From Corynebacterium sputi DSM 45148 (GTDB taxonomy: Bacteria; Actinomycetota; Actinomycetes; Mycobacteriales; Mycobacteriaceae), in contig NZ_ATYV01000020.1 of assembly GCF_000427865.1 (NCBI RefSeq), positions 1 through 64,000 on the forward strand: a stretch of DNA of 64,000 bases, in the 5' to 3' direction. Numbering within the stretch: the first letter of the stretch is position 1; the number at the start of each line of letters is the position of its first letter. The position numbers and the translations under genes were made by a program. Shown in pieces: positions 1 to 7,600 of this stretch. The notes beneath the pieces are model-generated. The model ran no database searches, was not told the DNA's origin, and saw only the letters and a program-made list of their open reading frames with translations.

Positions 1-192
1 CTGCCCTGGCCGGTCACCGTCCTCCACCGCGGCGCGCTGCAACCATTTCTGCAGGGTCATCGGGTGAACGCCGAAATCTTTCGCAATCTGCTCGATCGTC
101 ACACCTGGTTCACGACTCCTCGCAACACGCACAACGTCGTCACGGAACTCTCGGGGATAGGGCTTCGGCACAATGACATCCTTCCAGCCCAC
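1..192 (-). CDS. IS3-like transposase OrfA, N-terminal part (runs off window)
   Basis: The reverse strand from a GTG at 192 gives 64 residues beginning VGWKDVIVPKPYPREF and containing a helix-turn-helix (VTIEQIAKDFGVHPMTLQKWL). This is the DNA-binding N-terminus typical of OrfA of IS3-family elements widespread in actinobacteria; the protein would bind the element's inverted repeats. The gene continues beyond position 1, so neither its full length nor the catalytic OrfB can be seen. It lies just inside an element end that cuts the neighbouring membrane-protein gene. The family call rests on recognising the N-terminal motif only. Confidence 0.75.
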   Translation of the reverse strand, partial: MGWKDVIVPKPYPREFRDDVVRVARSREPGVTIEQIAKDFGVHPMTLQKWLQRAAVEDGDRPGQ

Positions 193-244
193 CCTCCCGG
201 GCAAGCCAACTCAGATGTCACCTACACGTGCAGCAGACCCCTCA
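193..244. repeat. Putative terminal end of the IS3-like element
   Basis: On the minus strand the sequence starting TGAGGGGTCTGCTGC at 244 lies just upstream of the transposase start and looks like an IS end beginning with TG. The neighbouring membrane-protein reading frame ends inside it, which places the junction near 244. The partner end is outside the window, so the inverted repeat cannot be confirmed. Confidence 0.5.
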
Positions 245-1134
245 GCTGACCAGTGGGGATCTGAGTGCCAGTAAACATTCTCCGACACAGGGACGAGCCT
301 ATCGATAAGAACCTCAACAGGTCGCATCCCCTGAGCAACCCGTAAGACCTCCCATGAGCGCATCCGGAGCGCAGAGCGCAGTTTCCGGGTAACCAGCAGC
401 AGCCACGCAGTCACAGTGGTCATCCACACAGCCGGGACAACCAAACTCAAAGAAAGGCACACGACGGCCGAAAAACTCAGCACACTACGCAGCACGCTGA
501 TCCAGTGCACCCCCGAAGCACCGAGCAATTGGGCACAGTGCACAACAGCCCAAACACCAACGAAAAACCCGGAAAGACCCAGGAGAATGAACGAGGCACG
601 GGCCATCATGCTACTGGTGGAAAGCCTAAAGAAACCGGCCCCCACCAGCATAGAAAGCGCACCAAGCATGAGAACTAGAAAGATTTTTACACCCAGATAC
701 GCGCCCGTCGATGAGGTGGAGCAGACTTCAATGTCCACGTAGGCATCACTAGCTACGCAGTTTGATGCCGCTTCCCGCAGAAGGAGCCAGTTAATTAGGC
801 CAAACAGCACCGCTAGGACCGTCGTACACAATCCCACCACGGGAGATAGTGACGGTGATCTCCACAGGCCATAAGCAATCCACAGCAGCGCCAGTACAGC
901 CATGAGATACGTCAGATCCACCAGTATCAGCCAAAGAAGGACAGATCCGCTCACCGATGTCAGGGCTGTATGAACTGAAATATCAACGATGACTGAACGC
1001 ACAACCACAGCAAAAACAAGGAGAGAAAATCCTTGGCTGATAGCACCATTCCTGGAGGAACCGCGTAACCATCGTGTGAGCAGTACAGCAACCAACAGCA
1101 CCAACATCAATCGAACGGCGATATCACTGACCAT
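211..1134 (-). CDS. Multi-pass membrane protein (MAB_1171c-like), 3' end truncated by IS insertion
   Basis: A 307-residue protein starting at the ATG at 1134, with about seven hydrophobic segments between residues 5 and 245 and a cytoplasmic-looking basic tail (TRKLRSALRMRSWEVLR). It sits 8 bp downstream of an ImmA/IrrE-like peptidase gene; this pairing and topology recall the MAB_1171c family of putative transporters in actinobacteria, known from annotation but without assigned function. The last 11 codons (after DPHWSA) are encoded by the end of the adjacent IS element, so the native C-terminus is lost. Family members are, from memory, longer (roughly 370-400 residues), which agrees with truncation. 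It is probably non-functional. Confidence 0.6.
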   Translation of the reverse strand: MVSDIAVRLMLVLLVAVLLTRWLRGSSRNGAISQGFSLLVFAVVVRSVIVDISVHTALTSVSGSVLLWLILVDLTYLMAVLALLWIAYGLWRSPSLSPVVGLCTTVLAVLFGLINWLLLREAASNCVASDAYVDIEVCSTSSTGAYLGVKIFLVLMLGALSMLVGAGFFRLSTSSMMARASFILLGLSGFFVGVWAVVHCAQLLGASGVHWISVLRSVLSFSAVVCLSLSLVVPAVWMTTVTAWLLLVTRKLRSALRMRSWEVLRVAQGMRPVEVLIDRLVPVSENVYWHSDPHWSAEGSAARVGDI

Positions 1135-1142
1135 AAGAGCCC

Positions 1143-1685
1143 CTAACTAAAAACCATAGCGATGTCTTTGCGAAGCTCACCGGTTTGAATCAGCGCCGCC
1201 CAGCGTGAAGCCAGAGCGTTGGCCTGGCGTTCCACGTCATCAGAGCAGCTGTGCCTGATCATTGAGCAATGCCCAAGTGCCAGGTGCGCCAGTTCATGCA
1301 GCAAAGTGAATTCCGGCTGCAGGGAGTTCTCGGAAACGGAGATCAGGGCACGCCCTGCCACCAGGCAGGTAGAGCCATCAACAGACTCAGGCAGTACGGC
1401 CTCATAATCGATCACCACCTCTACATCGGTGATCTCAGCGACCTTGTTAACCAGTGTTTGGATAGTCAACGGCTGCTCATCACACAGCACAAGAGCACTG
1501 CCTGCTTTGACTGCACACCTGGCTGAATATGCACCGCGAAATATCGAGGTGCATCTAGAGCCAAGAGCCAGCGCAGCACCGAAAACAGAAAACAAGAATC
1601 CTCCCAAAGGATTTTTTGCTGACCAGGCAATCGTAACAATCAGGTAACGCGACCACCGCGCTCGCCCACCAACGACACAGACCAC
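1143..1685 (-). CDS. ImmA/IrrE-like zinc metallopeptidase
   Basis: The key feature is HELAHLALGH near residues 129-138, the HExxH zinc-protease signature of the ImmA/IrrE family, followed by a helix with ERQANALASRWAA that resembles the third zinc-ligand region. Such proteins cleave or regulate repressors in mobile elements and stress responses; the substrate here is unknown. The start is uncertain: the first 55 residues of the longest frame (from 1685) look atypical and the conserved domain begins near SALVLCDEQPL. It is the first gene of a two-gene minus-strand unit with the IS-truncated membrane protein 8 bp downstream. Confidence 0.65.
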   Translation of the reverse strand: MVCVVGGRARWSRYLIVTIAWSAKNPLGGFLFSVFGAALALGSRCTSIFRGAYSARCAVKAGSALVLCDEQPLTIQTLVNKVAEITDVEVVIDYEAVLPESVDGSTCLVAGRALISVSENSLQPEFTLLHELAHLALGHCSMIRHSCSDDVERQANALASRWAALIQTGELRKDIAMVFS

Positions 1686-1750
1686 ACAAGCACGGTCTAT
1701 ATGTTCAATATACTCCCGCTGTATGATGTCTTGGTATGTCGGTGCCTGTA

Positions 1751-1788
1751 GTCTAGGTCTTGGTGTGCAAAGCTATGCCCACCTAGAC
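1751..1788. repeat. 8-bp inverted repeat upstream of the replication gene
   Basis: GTCTAGGT (1751-1758) and ACCTAGAC (1781-1788) form perfect 8-bp arms around a 22-bp loop, in the non-coding 337-bp stretch between the peptidase promoter region and the replication gene. It may be an operator or part of the replication control region. No function can be assigned. Confidence 0.4.
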
Positions 1789-1924
1789 CGTCATATCAAG
1801 GAGACCATCAGGTATCTGACTGAAAGATCGTTCAAACAACTGCATAGCGGAGGGAAAACCACCCCATAGGTCTCTCTCATCACGCCTTGACCAGCCCCGA
1901 TGAGAGAAAACCAGGTGGAGACAT

Positions 1925-2035
1925 GAAAAAGCCCCGGTGACCAAACCGGGGCAATTTCTAAAAGTGGGAAAGAAAGCGGGAACTTTCTTTCGATCTTCCC
2001 TCCCAGCCAAGAAAGGGAATCAGTGCGAGATGCTG
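1925..2035 (-). ncRNA. Candidate antisense RNA in the rep leader
   Basis: On the minus strand a promoter-like pair is visible: TTGCAA at 2071-2066 and TAACCT (fits TANNNT) at 2047-2042, 18 bp apart. Transcription would start near 2035 and run to a hairpin at 1952-1931 (GCCCCGGT/ACCGGGGC) followed by TTTTT, a good intrinsic terminator. The roughly 110-nt transcript would be fully complementary to the 5' leader and ribosome-binding region of the putative rep mRNA, the arrangement of copy-number control antisense RNAs. No RNA data support it; it is an inference from layout. Confidence 0.4.
1968..2019 (+). promoter_or_regulatory. Stacked hairpins in the rep leader; the second hides the ribosome-binding site
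   Basis: GAAAGAAAG (1968-1976) pairs perfectly with CTTTCTTTC (1983-1991). Immediately after, TTCCCT (1996-2001) pairs with AGGGAA (2014-2019), which contains the Shine-Dalgarno sequence for the GTG at 2023. The structure should hinder rep translation unless an alternative fold or RNA binding intervenes, which fits the antisense-RNA idea for this leader. Confidence 0.5.
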
Positions 2036-3138
2036 ATGCCCAGGTTAGTTGCACCCTTTTGCCTTTTGCAACAGGACACGCCACCAATCTGGAAAACACC
2101 TGGCCAGAGGACTGCACGCTATCAACGCAGCACGTCTACAAGGCCGTTTACGGTGTCACCAATGACGCCGACGGGCCTGAGCTTGCAACGCAGCTCATGG
2201 CCGTATTTTCCGCTGCCGACAGGCACCTGAGCTGCACCGCGCAACCAGGATCGACTGAACAGATCCGCGGCCAAGGGCAAGGCCATTCATTCGTCCTGAC
2301 TCAACCGAAGCGCCGAACAGCCAGTTGGACTAGCAGAAGTCGATGGCTCACTGCTGTCTCAGCAGCGCTAGCCACCGCCGCTGGCGACACAGCCAGGAAC
2401 GGAAAAGTCTCTGTGCGCACCGTCACGGCAGTGGCCAAAGCTATGGCAGAGGCTGCCGATCATCGAACCGGAGATCACTCAGCGCTATCCCGGCGCACAA
2501 TCGCCCGCAATGCCGGTTGCAGCGTGCGCGCTGTTGGATATGCCCGCCGGGTACTGGAATCCCTACAGCTGGCTGTCGAGGTCTGCCGAGGCCGGCACTT
2601 AACTCGCCTCGAGCGCATCGCCGCTCTACAGCACCACGGTCGCCGTCAGATCCGAGCAGCATCAAACTGGGCACTAACCCTCACGAAACACAGCGCCCAG
2701 TATCTAAGAAGAACACCGCGCGACCAGGACACTTGCACCCCACCCCGTCAGGGGTTAGCTGATCACTCTCTTTCTGGTAATCACTCCTTACCAAGCTCAA
2801 AAAACCGAGCTGAAGAGACATCAACTCGAAAGAAAAGGCGCTCCGCTCCCCCGCAACCATCTCTTGAGGCTCACAAACTGACCGCGAAAATCCTCCGACG
2901 GGCCCCACAACTGTGGAATGGCCATCGTGCAGGTCTCGCCAGGCTCCTGGAGCAGTACCTAGACCCCACTGTGTGGTCCTGTAGCGCCCTCTTCTGGCTG
3001 TTTGATACCCACACAGCCAACCAGGGCTGGGAATCACCGCAGAAATACGAAAACCCCGAGGGATGGTGGCGGTGGAAACTCTCCCAGTGCCATGAGCGAC
3101 TCGTGTTTGAGCCACCTAGAGGATTGGTCTACTTCTGA
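2023..3138 (+). CDS. Putative plasmid replication initiator with HTH domain
   Basis: A 371-residue basic protein from a GTG at 2023, preceded by GAAAGGGA (2011-2018) at usual spacing. The middle contains a clear helix-turn-helix (SRRTIARNAGCSVRAVGYARRVLESL, about residues 155-180), a Lys/Arg-rich linker near 270-285, and a C-terminal part rich in Trp. No catalytic motif for a rolling-circle Rep (HUH) was seen. Position argues for a replication protein: a structured leader precedes it, direct repeats follow directly, then parA/parB. It resembles proteins annotated as plasmid Rep in corynebacteria, but I do not recognise the exact family; a transcription factor is the alternative. Confidence 0.5.
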   Translation: MRDADAQVSCTLLPFATGHATNLENTWPEDCTLSTQHVYKAVYGVTNDADGPELATQLMAVFSAADRHLSCTAQPGSTEQIRGQGQGHSFVLTQPKRRTASWTSRSRWLTAVSAALATAAGDTARNGKVSVRTVTAVAKAMAEAADHRTGDHSALSRRTIARNAGCSVRAVGYARRVLESLQLAVEVCRGRHLTRLERIAALQHHGRRQIRAASNWALTLTKHSAQYLRRTPRDQDTCTPPRQGLADHSLSGNHSLPSSKNRAEETSTRKKRRSAPPQPSLEAHKLTAKILRRAPQLWNGHRAGLARLLEQYLDPTVWSCSALFWLFDTHTANQGWESPQKYENPEGWWRWKLSQCHERLVFEPPRGLVYF

Positions 3139-3619
3139 AAGCCCTATAGCACTGAGAGACTTGGAGGCAATGAGACAAGAGACAATGCGACAACGAGGCA
3201 TCTGTGTTGCTACCGCGACAGACTTCGCCTGCCTTGCTCCGTAACGAACCCCACACCACTCGCGCACGCAGCAATTAGAGACAGAGAGACTTGCGACAAA
3301 GAGGCTTTAGGGCCAGGGCTCACAGCTTCGCTCGTGCCCAACCCGGTAGCCAGATTGCTTGGACCTGTTTTTCAGCCAGAAGCGACAATGCGACGTTGAG
3401 GCAAGAGACAATGAGACAAGAGACAATGCGACAATGAGGCATCTGTGTTGCTACCGCGACAGACTTTGTCTGTCTTGCTCCGTAACGAACCCCAGACCAC
3501 TCGCGCACGTAGCAGTTAGAGACAGGGAGGCAGAGAGACAGAGAGGCAGAGAGACTTGCGACAAAGAGACAATGCGGCATATGGTGTTGGGGAGAATCTC
3601 AACTAGGAAGGGTGCTCAG
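3139..3619. repeat. Direct-repeat block between rep and parA (origin/centromere candidate)
   Basis: This 480-bp stretch holds no credible gene. A unit of roughly 115 bp occurs twice (about 3170-3285 and 3411-3525), sharing the ATGAGACAAGAGACAATG start and a long core around GAACCCCA with few differences. Both copies are framed by many short GAGACA, GAGGCA and GCGACAA motifs on the same strand. Iteron-like repeats directly after a rep gene and directly before a ParA gene with a small partner are typical of an origin of replication and/or a type Ib partition centromere. Which of the two it is cannot be told from sequence. Confidence 0.6.
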
Positions 3620-4246
3620 ATGAAGATCGCAATCGCGAACACTAAAGGTGGAGTAGGCAAGACAACGTCAGCAATTCATCTCGGTCAGGCTCTGGTGGAT
3701 CACTACGGAAAACAGGTCCTTGTCCTTGACGCGGACCCGCAGGGGACTGCTACTTCTTGGGCTGAGCGAGCAGAAGAAGACGGGACACCACTTGGTTTTG
3801 AGGTCCAGGCTTCCAATAATCATCTCCTGCGAAGGCTTTCCCAGATGGACGATGACAGATACGTACTCGTGGACTGTCCTCCTGGTAACCCTGAAACAAT
3901 TAGCGCAGCAGTCTCTGCTGCAGATGTGGTGATAGTCCCTACAGCACCGTCTTCACACGACATGGAACGGCTTTGGATCACGCTGGACAGTATCGGGACT
4001 CAAGTGCCTGCGGTTGTGTTGCTCACCGCAGCTCGATCAGGAACAACACTTCTGCGTGAGACGGTCGAAGTTCTTGATGAATATGGCATCAATCGGTTCG
4101 ACAATGTGGTCCACATGCGTGAAGCGATCCGGAAGTCTCTTGGTCAGAGGCCAACAGACTATGCAGGCTACGTAGAGGTCGCAGGTGAGATCCTGGAGCT
4201 TGAGCAGATCCTGGCCGGCACTACTGGAAATGATGAGGAGCACTAG
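3620..4246 (+). CDS. parA: ParA-type partition ATPase
   Basis: A 208-residue Walker ATPase of the short (type Ib) ParA class that segregates plasmid copies by dynamic DNA-bound ATP cycling. Seen: deviant Walker A KGGVGKTT at residues 9-16, LVLDADPQG (motif A'), and VLVDCPPG (Walker B). The start is the ATG at 3620 because the conserved MKIAIANTKGG begins there and an AGGAAGG sits 8 bp upstream; the frame is open further upstream but runs through the repeat block. The stop is 2 bp before the start of the small partner gene, so the two are co-translated. The repeat block upstream is the likely centromere. Confidence 0.9.
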   Translation: MKIAIANTKGGVGKTTSAIHLGQALVDHYGKQVLVLDADPQGTATSWAERAEEDGTPLGFEVQASNNHLLRRLSQMDDDRYVLVDCPPGNPETISAAVSAADVVIVPTAPSSHDMERLWITLDSIGTQVPAVVLLTAARSGTTLLRETVEVLDEYGINRFDNVVHMREAIRKSLGQRPTDYAGYVEVAGEILELEQILAGTTGNDEEH

Positions 4247-4248
4247 AG

Positions 4249-4503
4249 ATGGTCAAAATGAACGATAAGAAGAACAATCTTGCGCCGAGAAGCGCACCAC
4301 GTAGAGAGGATGAATCAGACGCACAGAGCTCAGTGGACATGCAGAAGGGATTCAGGGATCCGCAGAAGCTAGTCAAGCTAGGGGTCCGAATTGATGAAGA
4401 CCTTCATCACCAGGCAAGCATCTTGGTTAAGCAAAATCGGACTACTTTCCAGGATGTTCTCGAGCAGGCACTCATTGAGTACGTTCGCGATAACAGGCGG
4501 TAG
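4249..4503 (+). CDS. parB: Small ParB-like partition protein, probably ribbon-helix-helix
   Basis: An 84-residue protein right behind parA (2-bp gap). The N-terminal 40 residues are charged and disordered-looking; the C-terminal half (KLVKLGVRIDEDLHHQASILVKQNRTTFQDVLEQALIEYV) has the strand-helix-helix pattern of ribbon-helix-helix DNA binders. In type Ib systems such proteins bind centromere repeats and stimulate ParA; many also repress their own operon. A second ATG at 4258 is an alternative start. The identification rests on position, size and fold pattern rather than direct homology. Confidence 0.7.
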   Translation: MVKMNDKKNNLAPRSAPRREDESDAQSSVDMQKGFRDPQKLVKLGVRIDEDLHHQASILVKQNRTTFQDVLEQALIEYVRDNRR

Positions 4504-4565
4504 GAACACTTGTCTCCTTTGAGGCAAGGAGCCAAGAGGCAGCTTTGTGACCATGATCCAGGATG

Positions 4566-4646
4566 CCAGACATTATATCTGGGAATAAACGAAGCAGATA
4601 TATAAAGCGAGGATAGTACCCTTAGGTCGGCACTTTTGACCTAAGG
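4566..4646. promoter_or_regulatory. Regulatory region before the methyltransferase-helicase gene
   Basis: Two dyads are visible. TATATCTG (4574-4581) and CAGATATA (4595-4602) form 8-bp arms; related GCAGATATATCTGC occurs at 39845-39858 upstream of the relaxase, which suggests a common regulator. CCTTAGGTC (4620-4628) and GACCTAAGG (4638-4646) form a 9-bp hairpin whose 3' arm overlaps the Shine-Dalgarno AAGGAAGG, so it could act as operator or hide the ribosome-binding site. Confidence 0.5.
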
Positions 4647-4658
4647 AAGGTGTACTCA

Positions 4659-7600
4659 TTGGCACGCCGAAAGAGAAGTCAGCAGCCTGATCCGAATCAG
4701 GTGGATTTGTTCGATCTCATTGAGCAGATCGAGGACGAGAACGAGAAGGGAAGAGACGATGTTCAGCAGCCAGATGATCGAGGAAGCGCACCGGACGCTG
4801 GGGCTATCGACCAGTCAGGAAGCGATCCGGCAGAAGAACCAGGAACTGATGGAACTGTTCGACGAGAGGCGCGAGATCCTCGAAGAGGAGCTGACGCAGG
4901 AGTTCTTGGCGAAGATCGCCCCCAGGACAGCAATCGATGGGGAGGAGCGATTGATGCTGTTGACCAGGGTCCGCAACCGGGCGATCAACGAAGCGATCCA
5001 GGAGCTGATCAACGAGCCAGTGATGGCAGTTCTGGAGCAACAGATGGAGCAGGAAACCGAGGAGATGGAGCGGGAGCTCTTGCAGTAGGACCGCGTTCCG
5101 GCGAGCCGGTGACGTGGTCGCCGCCACAGCAAATAGTTTCCCCGTCGGGGTCACGGGTGCGGGCCAGTGCAAATATCGCCGCTATTGAGATGTTGCGGCG
5201 TCTTCAGCGGGAAAACAGGTGGGCAACTGCCGATGAGCAGGCCATTCTTGCGCAGTACTCCTCCTGGGGTGCTGCGCAAGAAATCTTTGATACCTCCCGT
5301 CAGGATTGGACCTCCTATCGTGAGCAGTTGCGCAGTGTGGTTGATGAGGCCACTTTCGATGAGTTGGCTCGCTCGACGCTGACAGCGTTTTACACCGCAC
5401 CGGATGTGGTCGAGGCGATGTGGACGGCGTTGGAGGATGCCGGCCTTGATGGGGGCACTGTCCTGGAGCCGGGCAGTGGTATCGGCGCGTTCATTGGTGC
5501 TGCCCCGCAGGGCACCTCGATGGTGGGGGTGGAGGTTGATCCAATTGCCGCCGGCATTGCCGAGCAGCTCTATCCCAGCGCGACGGTGATTAATCAGCCG
5601 ATGCAGTCAGTACCGTTGCAGTCCAGTGCTTTTGATGCTGCTATCGGCAACGTCCCGTTCGGGGATGTGACCTTGTATGACCCGGTGGGCAATCCTGCCG
5701 GCCACAGTATTCATAACCACTTCATTATGAAGTCGCTGAATGCGGTGGCCCCTGGTGGATATGTCGCGGTGGTGACTTCTTCATCTACCGCTGATGCCCC
5801 AATCAAGGGACGGGCTGCTCGCTCGGAGATGGTGGATCGTGCTGATCTGGTCTCAGGGGTGCGTCTTCCCTCGCAAACATTCCGCCGGGTTGCCGGCACT
5901 GATGTCACCGCTGATCTGTTGCTATTTCGGGTTCGCGAGCCCGGTGTTGAGCCCACTGAGCGCTCGAAGCAATTTTTGATCACTGACACCTTGGAAATGG
6001 ACGAGGGCCAGGAGCTCAAGGTTAATGCCTTTTTCGTGCGCAATCCTGAGCATGTTCTGGGAGAGGCGAAGATCACTACCGGTCGTTTTGGCACGCCCAC
6101 ACTGCGCGTTGATGGCACCGCTGAGGGGTTGGGTCAGCGGATTGTGCAGCGGTTGCGCCCGGATATCACCGAGGCGGTGGCCGCTGGGTTGGGTCACAGT
6201 GCGGTACCGGTGGTCTCTGCTGCGCAGTCGGTGCAGGAGTTGGTCTCGCAGGAGGCTGCGCCTTTGCCTGGGGCGGTGTTTTTTGATGGGAAGAATCGGG
6301 CTGATTACTACTTCTCTCAGTTCACCGATGGCCAGTGGGAGTCGATTACACCGAAACGAAAGGCGTTGTCGAAGCAGTGGGTGCAGTTGTTGGAGTTGCG
6401 CGATACCACGGTGCAGTTGCGTCAGGAGTTGGCCTCAGACAGCGATCCACTGGCTATTGCGGAGCTGCGGGAGAGACTCAATGAGCAGTATGACGGGTAT
6501 GTCGGTGAATTCGGTGCGATTAACCGGTTCCAAATCCGCGAGCGCCAGCCTTCCAAGGCCAAGTTAGAGCGCACCTATAACCAGTTGGTGGATCAGTGGC
6601 GCTCGGAGAACACCGTGCCGGCCAGCGAGCAGCCACCAGAGCAGATCCGGGAGCAGTTGCGCGCTGATGCGGCTGTTCAGGCGATCTCTCGAACGAAAGT
6701 TCGCGATCATATCGGGGTGCTGGATCGAGATCCGTATTTCGCTCAGGTCCGAGCGTTGGAAATCTTCGATGATGAGACACAACAGGCCACCAAGGCCGCG
6801 ATCTTCACCTCCAACCCGGCCAGAGCCACCCCAGCGTTGCTGCATACCGATGATCTTGCGGAGGCGGTCACCGCGACTCAGGACCGGTATGGACGTCTGG
6901 ACCTGGACGTGATTGCTGAGCTCACTGATGAGAGCCCGTCCTGGGTGGCCCAGCAGCTACCGAAGCAGAATCTGGCGTTCCGTGACCCGCAGGAGCCGAA
7001 CTCTTTTGTGCCGGCCACTGAGTACTTGTCCGGCTTTGTCGTGGCCAAACTCAATGACGCGATCATGGCGCAGGTATCGGATGAGCGTTTTGCCGCTAAC
7101 GTGCAGGCGCTTGAGAAGGTCCAGCCGGATCGCATTGAGGAAGGGATCACCGTACGCCCTGGTGTGCAGTGGCTGGATTCTGATCTGTACCGCCAGTTCG
7201 CCGCCGAGAAGTTCGGGCTCAATCCCGAGAGGGTAGTGGTCGACCGGGCCGAGGATGTCTGGTCGGTGTCCTACTCCGGTGAGTATCAGTATGGCGGTGA
7301 GGCCGATCATTCCTATGGGCTCATCGCCGCGAAGAATCGCCGGGGTGTGCGCTTTAACTTCCAGGCCACCGGCAAAGCCGCTGGGATGGAGAACCAGGGA
7401 GTTGCCACCAATCGCGCTGATGGTGTGGCGGTGAGTGCTTTGCGGATGTACGAGTCGGTGTTGAATTTGTCTGCCCCGACGGTGAAGTACTCCAGTGCTG
7501 CCGAGGAGTACGGGTATTCCGGTACCCATGCGCAGGGATCATCGTTTGCCGCTCGCAAAGCAGAGCACCTGCGCGATGAGTTTTCCACGTGGGTGCTCTC

